Of a DNA stretch of 64,000 nt, positions 43,301 through 56,012 are shown one piece after another. The notes beneath the pieces are model-generated. The model searched no databases, was not told the DNA's origin, and saw only the letters and a list, made by a program, of their open reading frames with translations. Each line of letters begins with the position of its first letter. Within the stretch, counting starts at the first letter, position 1. Both the position numbers and the translations under genes were made by a program. The stretch covers positions 29,936,768-30,000,767 of the forward strand of contig NC_064831.1 in assembly GCF_024166365.1 (NCBI RefSeq), in the 5' to 3' direction. The DNA is from Elephas maximus indicus (Eukaryota > Chordata > Mammalia > Proboscidea > Elephantidae).

Positions 43301-44620
43301 AAATACTAACAGAGATTAATGAAGTGGAAAATCTAATCACCAACTTTACACAGAAAGGAAAGAGGTCCTGGATAAGCAACACATTACTGAAGAGAACAAA
43401 GTAGGAGACCTCATACTACCTGATCTCAGAACCTACTATACAGCCACAGTAGTCAAAACAGCTTGGCACTGGTACGACAGTCACAAAAATCAGTGGAACA
43501 GAACTGAGCACAATGATGGGAATCCACCCACCTACGGTCAGCTGATCTTTGACAAACGAATAAAGCCCATTAGATGGAGAAAAGACAGTCTTTTTAACAA
43601 ATGGTGGTGGCATAACTGGATGTCTACCTGTAAAAAAATGAAACAGGACCCATACTCCATAACACAAATGAAAATTAACTCAAAATGGATCAAAAATCTT
43701 AAGTATAAAACCTAAAACAATAAAGACTCTGGAATAAAAACTACAGACAACGTTGGGGTACCTAACACATGGCATAAATAGAATATAAACTAAACCATAA
43801 CTAACAAAGCACAAACACTATAAGATAAACTTGATAAGTGGGAGCACCTAAAAATTAAACACTTACGCTCATCAAAAGACTTCACCAAAAGGGTAAAAAG
43901 AAAACCTATAGACTGCAAAAAAATTTGGGGCTACGACACATCCAGCAAGAATCTGATCTCTAAAATCTATAGAATACTTCAACACCTCAACAATGAAAAG
44001 ACAATACAATAAAAAATAGGCAAAGGATATAAAAAGATACTTCATCAAAGAAGACATTCAGGCGGCTAACAGACATATAAGAAAATGTTCAGATTCATTA
44101 ATCATACGAGAAATGGAAATCAAAAGTACAATGAGATATCATTTCACCCTGACATTACTGGCACTAATCAAAAAAACAGAAAATAACAAATGCTGGACAG
44201 GATGCAGGGAGGCTGGAATTCTTATGCACTGCTGGTGGGAATGTAAAATGGTGCAACCACTATAGGAAACGATATGGTACCTCCTCAAAAAGCTAGAAAT
44301 AGAAATACCATATGATCCAACAATCCCACTCCCTTTTTAGGAATATATCCTAGAGAAAGAAGAGTTGTCCCATGAATAGACATATGCACACCAATGTTCA
44401 CTGCAGCATTATTCACAACAGCAAACAGATGAAAACAACCTACGTGCCCATCAACAGATGAATGGATAAACAAATTACGGTACATACACACAATGGGATA
44501 CTACACAGCAATAAACAACAATGAGGAACCTGTGAAACATCTCACAACACGGATGAATCTAGAGGGAATTATGCTGAGTGAAATCAGTCACAAAACGGCA
44601 GATGAGACTACTATTATAAA
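40366..44620 (+). pseudogene. L1-C ORF2 remnant
   Basis: The start region atgacagcaaaaactcatac … ctgaatgtaaatggcttaaa matches the endonuclease N-terminus (LNVNGL) but has lost bases near the start. RT sequence is recognisable from 41,900 to 43,400, with DTEKAFDKVQQPF at about 42,100. The catalytic FADD block at about 42,908 reads F-A-G-D. It is interrupted by an LTR at 42,338 and many stops. The C-terminal end is at 44,493-44,620. Confidence 0.85.
42338..42857 (+). mobile_element. Solo LTR, MaLR-like (family copy 5)
   Basis: tgctatggattgaattgtg … gatatctaagaca, flanked by gaaac (42,333-42,337) and gaaat (42,858-42,862). It splits the L1-C reverse transcriptase. Confidence 0.85.
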
Positions 44621-45587
44621 AACCCAAGAAAAGTTTTACCCACAGAAAAAAACAATCTTTGATGGTTATGAGGGAGGGAGCAGGTGGGAAGGGCAAATTA
44701 CTAACTAGAGAGTAGACAAGCATTAACTTTGATGAAGGGAAAGAGAACATACAATATAGAGGAAGTCAGCACAACTTGACAAAGGAAAAGTCATAGTAGC
44801 TTCCTAGACACAACCAAACACCCTGAAGAACCGAGTTACTGGGGCTGAGGGCTGGGGACCATGGTCTCGAGGGACATTTAGGTCAACTGGCATAACATAG
44901 TTTATAAAGAAAATGTTCTACATCCTACTTGGTAAGTAGCGTCTGGGTCTTAAAAGCTTTTGAGTGGCCATCTAAGATATATCTATTGGTCCCATCCTGT
45001 CTGGAATGAAAGAGAATGAAGAAAACCAAAGACACAAGGAAAATATTAGTCCAAAGGATTAAGGGACCACATGAACCACAGCCTCCATCACCCTGAGGCC
45101 GGAAGAACTAGATGGTGCCCAGCTATAACCACCGACTGCTCAGACAGGCATTGAAATAGAGGGTCCTGGACAGAGCAGGAGAAAAATGTAGATCAAACTT
45201 CAAATTCACACACACAAAAAGACCAGATTTACTGGTCTGACAGAAATGGGAGGAACCCCTGAGAGTATGCCTCTGGACACCCAGAACTAAAAAAAAAAAA
45301 GCCACTCCCAAAGTCTACCTTTCAGCCAAAGATTAGACAGGCCTATAAAACAAACACACATGAGGAACATGCTTCTTAGTTCAATCAAATAATATGAGAC
45401 CAAATGGGCAACACCTGCCCAAAATAAAAAAGACAGGAAAACTGGACGAATGGACATGTAGAACCCAAGGTGGAAAGGGAAAGGGGGAGAGTGCTGACAC
45501 AATGCAGGGATTGCAACCAATGTCACAAAACAATTTGTGTATAAATTTTTGAATAAGAAACTAATTTGCACTGTAAAGTTTCATCTA

Positions 45588-45619
45588 AAGCACGCACGCA
45601 CACACACACACACACACAC
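45588..45619 (+). repeat. (CA)n tail of L1-C
   Basis: gcacgcacgca then about 12 CA units occupy the place of the L1 poly(A) tail, directly before the right target duplication. Confidence 0.9.
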
Positions 45620-45633
45620 AAGATGTATCTTGC

Positions 45634-45915
45634 TTTGCAATACATGGAGGTTAATTGGCAGAGGTAACTTACAGCGGGAAGAGTTACACAAAAGTTAAAC
45701 TGGAAGCAATCACTGGTTTTACAAACTCACTCATAAAATTTAAAAAAAAAGTTCCTTAAATAACATCAGTTATTTAATTTACAAAAACCAGATTTATATA
45801 TACTTTTTCAGAAATGCCTCTTATTGAATAAGGCTAGGCACAAAAGCACCTTCATTTCACATCACAGTACGTGTAGAGAATTTCACTAGTTTATCAATGC
45901 CGTTTTAATACATAC
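45634..45915. other. MND1 intron sequence next to exon
   Basis: Unique-looking intronic sequence between L1-C and the donor site. No repeat recognised. Confidence 0.5.
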
Positions 45916-45960
45916 CAGTCCATCTGTTAGCAGCTTCTTTGGCTACTTTATTTGCTTGAC
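45916..45960 (-). CDS. MND1: MND1 penultimate coding exon
   Basis: Minus strand: acceptor …ttttttttaattcttcag, 45 coding bases, donor TG|gtatgt. Read in phase (two bases, 14 codons, one base) it gives QANKVAKEAANRWT. The preceding codon is completed as Arg if the upstream exon ends in C, and the following one is Asp joined to the next exon. This is the MND1 helix region that sits just before the conserved C-terminal segment. A (TA)n and T tract (45,970-46,010) lies directly upstream of the acceptor. Upstream exons are not found in 46,000-64,000, so the rest of the gene is beyond the right edge and intron 5' of this exon exceeds 18 kb. Confidence 0.93.
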
Positions 45961-46429
45961 CTGAAGAATTAAAAAAAATATATATATATATATATTCATT
46001 AAAAAAAATTCATATATTCATAAGGCTATACAAATAAAATGCCTATGAAAATTGCTCAAGTAGGGACAAAAATAGTATCCTACAAACCTGCTCAAGTCCC
46101 CAAGGAAAATTTTAATTAGTTGCAGTTATATCAGTTATGAAGTCATTTTCTCTTTCCTAAATGTCTATCATCATTGTACTTGCTCTTTTAAAGACAACAT
46201 ATAAGTTTAAAAGAGATGTTTCTCAAACAAACAATAAATCTGACTAAAGAAAAAATTTAATGGTATGTAAAGTAGCCCCCAAGAGGAAATATTTACTTTA
46301 CATTTAATCATACATCTTGATATTAATTGCATCTATATTATGTTTTTTAACAAGGCCATGAAAAACTAGACAAAAATACTACTTAAAATGATGGCATTTG
46401 TAGTTCTATTAAAATATAATTCACCTACC
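45961..46429. other. MND1 intron, unassigned
   Basis: AT-rich intronic sequence including (TA)n at 45,979-45,995; no exon or family recognised. Confidence 0.5.
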
Positions 46430-47118
46430 ATAAAATTCACATATTAAAGTATACAATCCTGTGTTTAATTCCAGTACATTTTCATTATCCCCAAAAGAAA
46501 CCCCATATCCATTAGCAGTAAACTCCCATGTCCTGTTTTCCAGCCCTTCATAACCATTAATTTATTTTGTCTCCATGGATTTGCCTGTTCTGAACAGTTC
46601 ATGTAAACGGAATCATACAATAAATGGATTTATGTGTCTTCTTCATGCATCATACTGTTTTCAAGGTTTAACCATGTTGTAGCATGCACTATTACTTCAC
46701 TCCTTCTATGGCTGAATATTATTCCACAGTGTGAGTATAGCATAATTGTGTTATTCATCAGTTGATGGGCATCTGAATTATTTCCCCTTTTTGTCTAATC
46801 TGAATAATGATGCTACACATTCATATACAAGTCTCTATGTAAACATATACTTTCAATTTTCTTGGGTATATACCTAGGACTGGAATTCTTGGCCCATACG
46901 GTAACTGTATGTGTTAACAATTTGAGGAACTGAAACTGTTTTCCAAAGTGGTTACACCATTTCTACACCATTTCACATTCCCATTAGCAATGTACGAGGG
47001 TTCCAATTTCTTCACATACTTGCCAACAATTACTATTTCCCTTTTTTTCTTAAATTCCAGCCATCCTAGTGGGTGTCAAGTAGTATCTCATTGTGGTTTT
47101 CATTTGCATTTCCCTAAT

Positions 47119-47178
47119 AACTATAGAGGTGCTATGAGTTGGAATCAACCAGATGACAGCGGGTTTGGTTTCTTTTTT
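47119..47178 (+). mobile_element. SINE 3' fragment
   Basis: ggtgctatgagttggaatca … gggtttggtttctttttt, the last 60 bp of an AfroSINE. The flanks ctaataacta and ttaatgacta (50,795) may be its target duplication, now separated by the L1-E pair. Confidence 0.75.
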
Positions 47179-47181
47179 TAA

Positions 47182-48582
47182 TTTTTATTGTGCTTTAAGT
47201 GAAAGTTTACAAACCAAGTCAGTCTCATACAAAAACTTATATACACCTTGCTATATTGCTATATACTCCTAGCTGCTCTTCCCCTAATGAGACAGCACAC
47301 TCCTTCTCTCCACCCTGTATTTCTGTGTCCATTTAGCCAGCTCCTGTCCCCCTCGGCCTTCACATCTCCCCTCCAGACAGGAGCTGCCCACGTAGTCTCA
47401 TGTGTCTACTTCATCGAAGAGGCTCACTCCTCACCAGTATCATTTTCTATCTTATACTCCAGTCTAATTCCTGTCTGAAGAGTTGGCTTTGGGAATGGTT
47501 CCTGTCTTGGGCTAACAGAAGGTCTAGAGACCATGACCACCGGGGTCCTTCTAGTCTCATTCAGACCATTAAGTCTGGTCTTTTTATGAGAACCTGAGGT
47601 CTGCATCCCACTGTTCTCCTGCTCCTTTAGGGGTTCTCTGTTGTGTTCCCTGTCAGGGCAGTCATTGGTTATAGCCGGCCACCATCTAGTTCTTCTGGTC
47701 TCAGTATGATATAGTCTCTGGTTTATGTGGCCCTTTCTGTCTCTTGGGCTCTTAATTACCTTGTGCCTTTGGTGTTCTTCATTCTCCTTTGATCCAGGTG
47801 GGTTGAGACCAATTGATGCATCTCAGATGGCCACTTGCTAGCGTTTAAGACCCCAGAAGCTACTATCCAAAACAGAATGCAGAATATTTTCTTAAATAGA
47901 TTATGCCAATTGACCTAGATGTCCCCTGAAACCATGGTCCCCAAACCCCTGCCTCTGCTACGCTGGCCTTTAAAGCGTTCGGTTTATCCAGGAAACCTCT
48001 TTGGTTTTGGTTTAGTCCAGTTGTGCTGACCTCGCCTATACTGTCTTTCCCTTCACCTAAATTAGTTCTTGCCTACTAATTAGTGAATCTCCCTCTCCCT
48101 CTCTCCCCGCTCTCGTAACCATCAAAGAATATTCTCTTTATTTTCTTGAGTTCTTATAATAGTGGTCTCATACAATATTTGCCCTTTTGCAACTAATTTC
48201 ACTCAGCATAATGCCTTCCAGATTCATCCATGTTATGAAATGTTTCACAGACTCATCGTTGTTCTTTATTGATGCACAGTATTCCATTGTGTGAATATAC
48301 CATAATTTATTTATCCATTCATCTGTTGATGGGCACCTTGGTTGCTTCCATCTTTTTGCTATTGTAAACAGTGCTGCAATGAACATGGGTCTGCATATAT
48401 CTGTTAGCGTAAAGCCTCTTATTTCTCTAGGATATATTCCAAAGAGTGCGGCTGCTGGATCGTATGGTAGTTCTAGTTTAAGGAAGCGCCAAATCAATTT
48501 CCAAAGTGGTTGTACCATTTTACATCCCACCAGCAGTGTATAAGTGTTCCAGTCTCTCCACAACCTCTCCAACATTTTATTG
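47182..48582 (-). mobile_element. L1-E1: 5'-truncated L1
   Basis: 3' end at 47,182 (attgtgctttaagtgaaag). It reaches ORF2 C-terminal coding at 48,168-48,575 (MLERLWRDWNTYTLL … ISCKRANIV) and stops at 48,582 against the tail of L1-E2. Confidence 0.85.
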
Positions 48583-48585
48583 TGT

Positions 48586-50777
48586 TTTTTTAATAATTTT
48601 TACTGTGCTTTAAGTCAAAGTTTACAAATCAAGTCAGTCTCTCATGCAAAAACCCATATATACCTTACTACACACTCCCAATTACTTTCCCCCTAATGAG
48701 ACAGCCCACTTTCTCCCTCCACTCTTTCTTTTCGTGTCCTTTTTGCCAGCTTCTAACCCCCTCCACCCTCTCATCTCCCCTCCAGGCAGGAGATGCCAAC
48801 ATAATCTCAAGTGTCCACCTGATCTAAGAAGCTCACTCCTCACCAGCATCCCTCTCCAACCCATTGTCCAGTCCAATCCATGTCTGAAGAGTTGGCTTCA
48901 GGAATGGTTCCTGTCCTGGGCCAACAGAAGGTCTGGGGGCCATAACCACTGGGGTCCTTCTAGCCTCAGTCAGACCATTAAGTCTGGTCTTATGAGAATT
49001 TGGGGTCTGCATCCCACTGCTCTCCTGCTCCCTCAGGGGTCCTCTGTAGTGGTCCCTGTCAGGGCAGTCATCGGTTGTAGCCGGGCATCATCTAGTTCTT
49101 CTGGCCTCAGGATGATGTAGTCACCGATTCATGTGGCCCTTTCTGTCTCTTGGGCTCGTAATCACCTTGTATCCTTGGTGTTCTTCATTCTCCTTTGATC
49201 CAGGTGGGTTCAGACCAATTGATGCATCTTAGATGGCTGCTTGCTAGCATTTAAGACCCCGGACGCCACTCTTCAAAGTGGGATGCAGAATGTTTTGCTC
49301 ATAGCTTTTATTATGCCAGTTGACTTAGATGTCCCCTGAAACCATGGTCCCCAGATCCCTGCCCCTGCTACGCTGGCCTTCGAAGCATTCAGTTTATTCA
49401 GGAAACTTCTTTGCTTTAGGTTTAGTCCAATTGTGCTGACCTCCCCTGTACTGTGTGCTGTCTTTCCCTTCACCTAAAGTAGTTCTTATCTACTATCTAA
49501 TTAGTGAATATCCCTCTCCCACCCCTCCCCCCCGTAACCACAAAAGAATGTTTTCTTCTTAGTTTAAACTATTTCTCAGTTCTTATAGTAGTGGTCTTAT
49601 ACAATATTTATTCTTTGCAACTGACTAATTTCACTCAGCATAATGCCCTCCAGGTTCCTCCATGTTATGAAATGTTTCACAGATTCCTCACTGTTTTTTA
49701 TCCATGCGTACTATTCCATTGTGTGAATACACCATGATTTATTTATCCATTCATCTGTCGATGGGCACCTTGGTTGCTTCCAAGTTTTTACTATTGTAAA
49801 CAGTGCTGCAATAAACATGGGTGTGCATATATCTGTTCGTGTAAAGGCTGTTATTTCTCTAGGATATATTCCAAGGAGTTGAATTGCTGGATCGTATGGT
49901 AGTTCTATTTCTAGCTTTTTAAGGAAGTGCCAAATCAATTTCCAAAGTGGTTGTACCATTTGACATTCCCACCAGTAGTGTATAAGTGTTCCAATCTCTC
50001 CACATCCTCTCCAATATTTATTATTTTGTGTTTTTCGGATTAATGCCAGCCTTGTTGGAATGAGATGAAATCTCATTGTAGTTTTATCTGCATTTCTCTA
50101 ATGGTTAATGATTGTGAACATTTCCTCATATATCTGTTAGTTACCTAAATGTCTTCTTTAGTGAAGTGTCTATTCGTATCTTTTGCCCATTTTTTAATTG
50201 GGTTATTTGTCTTTTTGCAGTTGAGTTTTTGCAGTATTATGTAGATTTTAGAGATCAGGCGCTGATCGGAAATGTGATAGCTAAAAACTTTTTCCCAGTC
50301 TGCAGGTAGTCTTTTTACTCTTTTGGTGAAGTCTTTGGATGATCATAAGCGTTTGATTTTTAGGAGCTCCCAGTTATCTAGTTTTTCTTCTACATTCTTT
50401 ATAATGTTTTCTATACTTTTATGCCATGTATTCAGGCTCCTAATGCTGTCCCTATTTTTTCTTCCATGATCTTTATCGTTTTAGATTTTATATTTAGGTC
50501 TTTGATCCATTTTGAGTTAGTTTTTGTGCATGGAGTGAGGTATGGGTCTTGTTTCATTTTTTTCCAGATGGATATCCAGTTATGCCAGCACCATTTGTTA
50601 AAGAGACTGTCTTTTCCCCCATTTAACTGTTTTGGGGCCTTTGTCAAATATCAGCTGCTTATATGTGGATAGATTTATGTCTGGATTCTTAATTCTGTTC
50701 CATCGGTCCATGTATCTGTTGTTCTACCAGTACCAGGCTGTTTTGACTACTGTGGCAGTATAATAGGTTCTAAAATC
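48586..50777 (-). mobile_element. L1-E2: 5'-truncated L1
   Basis: A second 3' end at about 48,586 (aataatttttactgtgcttt), 3'UTR, then ORF2 C-terminal coding (49,711-50,076; 50,432-50,647) to a truncation at 50,777. ggtttcttt at 47,167-47,175 and 50,778-50,786 brackets the whole L1-E1/E2 pair and looks like its target duplication. Confidence 0.85.
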
Positions 50778-51981
50778 GGTTTCTTTGGTTTTTAATGACT
50801 AATGATTTAAGTATCTTTTTATGTGCTTACTGGCCATTTACATCTCTTCTTGTAGAAATGTCTATTCAATCTGTTACCCATTATAAAAATGAGATTCTTT
50901 TATTATTACATTGTCAGACTTGGATCAGATATACGATTTGCAAATATTTTCTCCCATTCTATGGGCTTTCTTTATACTTTTTTGATACTGTACACTGATG
51001 CACAAAAGCTTTTAATTTTCAAGTCTAATTTATCTACTTTACCTCTGGTAGTTTGTGCTTTTGATGTCATATGAGTTAATTTTTATATACAGTGTGAAGT
51101 AGGAATCCAGATTCATTCATTTGAATGTAGATATCAGTTGTGCCCAGCATCACTAGTTAAGACTATTCTTTTCTGATTAAATGGTCTTGCGATCTCTGTC
51201 AAAAATCTATTGGGTTTACTTCTGGATTCAATTCCATTCTATTAATCTATATATTTCACGCCAGTACCAAACTGTCTTGATTATTACAGCTTTGTAATGA
51301 GTTTTGAAATTGGGAAATTCAAGTCTTTCAACTTTGTTCTTCTTTTTTAAGATTTTGGCTATTCTGTGTCCCTTATATTTCCATATGAATTTTAGGATCA
51401 ACTTCTCAATTTCAGCAAAAAAAAAAAAAAAAAAAAGGCACCTGGGATTATAATGCGATTGCATGGAATCTATCAATTTGGGGAGTATTTTCATTTTTAC
51501 TAATATTAAGTCTTACAACCCATGCCCATATAATGTCTTCCCATTTATTTAGATCTTTATTTTCTCTCAACAATATTTCGTGGTTTTCAGTGTACAAATC
51601 ATATACTTTGATTAATTCATTCGTACATATTTTTTTTTTATGGCATTAAGGAATTTTTAAAATTCATTTTCAGACTGCTTATTGTTAATGAATAGAAACA
51701 TAACTGCTTTTTGTATATTGAGTTTGTATCCTGTAACCTTGCTGAACAACTGATCTCTAAAAGTTTTTTTTTTTTTTATGTATGGGTGGATTCTTTAGGG
51801 CCTTCTGTATATAAGATCATGTCACCTGCAAATAGAGATAGTATTACTTCTTCCTTTCCAATCTGGATGCGTTTTATTTATTTATTTTTGCCTGTGTGTT
51901 CTCACTAAACTTCCAGTACAATGTTGAATAAAACTGGCAAAAGCTGACATCCTTGGGGAAAGCTTTCAATCTCTGACCACT

Positions 51982-52822
51982 GCATGGTAATGAATCACCT
52001 TAACAAAAACAGAATAAAAAAAAATAATTTGGCCTTTGTCCCTGGTTCCTAAGAGATAATCTTTGGAATTTTCTGAGTAACTGAGGTGCTTTTATTATCT
52101 AAAACCTCCAGACCATGTCTGAGGATTTGTGTGAATGAGTAGAGGCTGGCTAGACTAGAAAGACCACCTGGTAGCTAGAAATCAACTAACCTCATGAGTT
52201 AACCTATCATGCATACACAATAAGGCCTCAATCATGACCACATAACAACTGAGGTCAATAAAGGGCCTGCACACAGAGGCTCCACAGGCTTTCTGGCTGG
52301 TGAAGGAAGGGTGACAAACCCAATTTGGAACGTGGAAGCTTTGTGCTGGGAACCCTCTCAGATTTCACCCAGGCATCTCTTCCTTATGATGATCCTGATT
52401 TGTATGCTTTTGCTATAATAAACCTGTAATCATAAATACAGTACTTTCTGAGTTCTGTGGTCATTCTAGCAAATTATGAAACCCAAAAGAGTAGTGGAAG
52501 CCAGAAAGTTAGGGTGAAGGAGCCCAGGGGAGACCTCAAAGCTTGCGGTTGGCATCTTGATGGAGCAGTGGGAAAACCCCAAATTTGTGGCCTGCAGGTC
52601 AAGAGTTAAGGGTGTTGCATGGATTCCCGAGTTTCTGGTTGTCATCTATTTAGCAGACTGCCTTCAGTGTCCTTTCAAACTGTGAGCTCTGTTCTAGTTC
52701 CAGGTGGCTTGGGGCAAAGAGAATGCTGTGTGAGCAGCTAATGTCAGAGATGACTGAGAAATGGAAAAGTGAATATTTGATTAATCTTCACATTTTGTGT
52801 ACGGAATGTTCTTATCCACGAA
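51982..52822 (+). mobile_element. Unidentified 841-bp insert (LTR-like) in ancient L1
   Basis: It interrupts the ancient L1 and is bracketed by accact (51,976-51,981; 52,823-52,828). AATAAA at 52,417-52,422, followed by …cctgtaatcataaatacagt… and …gagttctgtggtcattctag…, looks like an LTR R-U5 region. There is no clear TG…CA ends and I cannot name the family. Confidence 0.55.
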
Positions 52823-54152
52823 ACCACTAAATATGAAGTTAGCTGTGGGTTTTTTGTAAATGCCCTTTATCAGGCTGAAGAAGGTTCCTTCCATTCCTAC
52901 TTTGTTGAGCATTTTTCTCATGAACAGTGTTGGATTTTGTTTCTGCATCTATTGAGATTTTTTTTTCTTCATTAATATGGTATGTTGCATTGATTGATTT
53001 TCATATGTTGAGCCAACCTTGCATTGCTGGGATAAATCCCATTTGGTTATGGTGCATAATTCTTTTTACATAGAGCTGGACTCGGTTTACTAGCATTTTG
53101 CTGAAGATTTTTGTATCTATATTCATAAGGGATACCCTATAATTTTCTTTTGTGTGATGTCTGTCTACTTTTGATATCAGTGTTAATACTGATCTCAAAA
53201 AATGAGTTAGCAACCATTCCCTCTTCTTTTTTTTAATAGTTAATTCTTCTTTAAGTGTTTGGTAGAATTCATCAGTGAAGGCATCTGGTCCTGAGCTTTT
53301 CATTGTGAGAAGTTTTTTAGTGATTAACTCAATCTATTTATTTGTTATAGGTTTACTGAGATTTTGTATTTCATCTTTGAGTCAGTTTTGGTAGTTTGTA
53401 TTTCTAGGAACATGTCCAATTCATCTAGTTTACCTAATTTGTTGGCATACAACTGTTTATAGTATTCCCTTATATTCCTTTTTATTTTTGTATGGTTGGT
53501 AGTAATGTCTCCTCTGTCACGCTTCATTTTGGTAATGTGAATCTTCTTTTTTTCTTGGCTAGTCTAGCTGAAAGCTTGTCAGTGTTCTTGGTCTTTTAAA
53601 AAAAAAACAACTTTCATTTATTTTCTCTATTCCTTATTTCACATTTTTCCACTCTAATTTTTATTATTTCCTTTCTTCTGCATGCTTTGGGTTTAGTTTG
53701 TTCTCCTTTTTATAGTTTCTTAAGGTAGAGGGTTAAGTTGTTTGTTTTTTTTTTTTAACGTAGGTGTTTACAACTATAAATTTCCTTCTGAGCACTTTTG
53801 TTGTATCTAATTAGTTTTTGTATATCTTGTTTTTATTTTCATTCATTTCATAGTATTTTCTAACTTCTTTTGTGATTTCTTTCATCCATCATTATTTAGG
53901 AGCATATTGTTTAATTTTAACACATTTGTAAATTTTCAAAATTTCCTTTTGTTAATGATTTCTAATTTTATTCCACTATCCTCAGAGTATATGCTTTGTA
54001 TTATTTAAATCCTCTTAAATTTACTGTGACTTGTTTTAGGCCTAACATATGGACTATTCTGGAGAATGTTCCATGTGCACGTAAGAAGACTGTGTACTCT
54101 GTTGTTGGGTTCAGAGTTTTATAGAAGTCTGTTAGTCTATTTGGGTTAACCA

Positions 54153-54194
54153 GTTGCCATTGAGTCTACTCCAACTCATGGCGACCCCATACGT
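54153..54194 (-). mobile_element. SINE2 tail fragment
   Basis: gttgccattgagtctactcc aactcatggcgacccc is the complement of the SINE2/RTE tail, inside the ancient L1. Confidence 0.65.
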
Positions 54195-55801
54195 ATCATG
54201 GTACTAAAACAAAACTTTGTGCCCATATAGAGCCATTCCTCCTGTCTTTTATGGTATTATCCTCACAAATTACATCTTCATACATTTTTGAGAGGTTGTC
54301 TTTTAAATTAGAAAAAAAGGAATTATAAACAAAAATACATTTATACGGTCTTTGATATTTATTTATGTAATTACTTTTACTGGCGTGCTCTTTATTTCTT
54401 CATACCAATCAAGTTACTGTCTGGGATACTTCCACTTCAACCTAGAGAACTCACTTTAATATTTTTTTGTAGGGCAAGCCTGATGGTGACCAACTCTCTC
54501 AGTTCTTTTTGTCTGGGAGTGTCCTCATTTTTGAAGGAAATTTCTTCTGGATATAGAATTCATAGTTGACAGTATTTTTTCTTTCTGTACTTTGATTATG
54601 TCATCTCAATGCCTTCTGATGAGAAATCAGCTATTCATCTTATTGAGGATCACTTATACATGATGAGTTCCTTCTCTCTTGGCTGCTTTCAATATTCTCT
54701 CTTTGGATAGTTTGATTATGACATGTCTACATGTAGATCATTTTCAGTTTATCCTACTTGGAATTTGTTGAAATTCTTGGATGTGTTTCATCAAATTTAA
54801 TAAATTTTCAGCTATTATTTCTGCAAATATTCTTTCTGACCCTTTCTTTCCTCCTCTTCTGGGACTTCCACTATGCATATGTTAGTACGCTTGTTCGTGT
54901 CTCGCAAGTCTCTGAGGCTTTGTTCATTTATCTTCATTCTTTTTCCTTTCTGTTCCTCAGACTGGATAATTTCAATTGAACTACATTCCAGTTTCTTCTG
55001 CCTGATGGAATCTGCTGTCATTTCAGTTATTATACTTTCCAATTCCAGAATTTCTATTTTTTTTGTATATATATAATTTCTATCTCTATTGATATCCTTT
55101 ACTTGGTTCTCATAATTCCTTTAGTTCTTTAAACATGGTTTCTTTAACTCTTTGAACAGATTTAAAGTAGCTGATTTAAAAGTCTTTGTCTAGTAAGTCC
55201 AACATCCGGGCTTCCTCAGGAACAGCTTCTAATGATTGCTTTTGTTCTTGTGTATAGGCCATACTTTGATTCCTTGTGTTTCTCTCTTTTTTTGGTCAAA
55301 AAATGGACATTTTAGATATAATGTAGCATCTCTGGAAATCAGACTCTCCTCCCTACCCAGGGTTTGTTACTCTCACTGCTTGTTGTAGTTTTTGTTGTTT
55401 GTATGTTTGGTGATTTTTCTGAAATAATTCTGTAAAGCCCATATTCTTTGTTGTGCATAGACACTGAAGTCTCTATCTAGTTAAGTGTAGTAGTCAGCTA
55501 ATGATTGAACAGAGATTTCCTTAAACACCTAAAAAAAAAAAACACCTAGAAGTACTAAATACCCCAATCTTAGCTGAGGGGCTGTGTACGCATGTTGGTA
55601 CACACCTCCAACACTTAGCAGGGCAGTTTAACAGTTTATATCTCTGCTCTAGCCTTCACTTCCAGCTTAAATACAGCATCAAGGGCAGCAAGAGGTGGTA
55701 GCTTTGGATCTACTAAAGTCTTTCCTGAGCATGCCTATGTGTGTGGCCTGCTAGATTCCCAGGAATATGTTGGAGCTTTTTAAGGTCCCTAAGGACATCT
55801 C

Positions 55802-55967
55802 AGAAACCCTGGTGGCATAGTGGTGAAGAGCTACAGCTGCTAACCAAAAGGCTGGCAGTTTGAATCCACCAGGTGCTCCTTGGAAACCCTATGGGGCAGT
55901 TGTACTCTGTCCTATAGGATCCCTATGAGTCAGAATACAATCGATGGCAATCAGTTTTTTGGTTTTT
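55802..55967 (+). mobile_element. AfroSINE-type SINE
   Basis: agaaaccctggtggcatagt … gggcagttgtactctgtcc … gagtcagaatacaatcgat … ggtttttaa. Flanking taaggacat (left) and taaggatat (right) suggest the target duplication. Confidence 0.9.
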
Positions 55968-56012
55968 AAGGATATTTCACTTGTCAAGTATTTTTTAAAA
56001 TCTTCTGGTTAG

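Larger units (their letters stand above)
37063..45619 (+). mobile_element. L1-C: full-length L1, antisense in MND1 intron
   Basis: Spans 5'UTR, ORF1, ORF2 and 3'UTR and ends in a CA repeat. Flanked by a perfect 14-bp target duplication aagatgtatcttgc (37,049-37,062; 45,620-45,633). Of 8.56 kb, about 690 bp are a nested SINE and LTR. ORFs are heavily broken, so it is inactive. It is a different lineage from L1-A and L1-D, judged by the 5'UTR. Confidence 0.95.
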
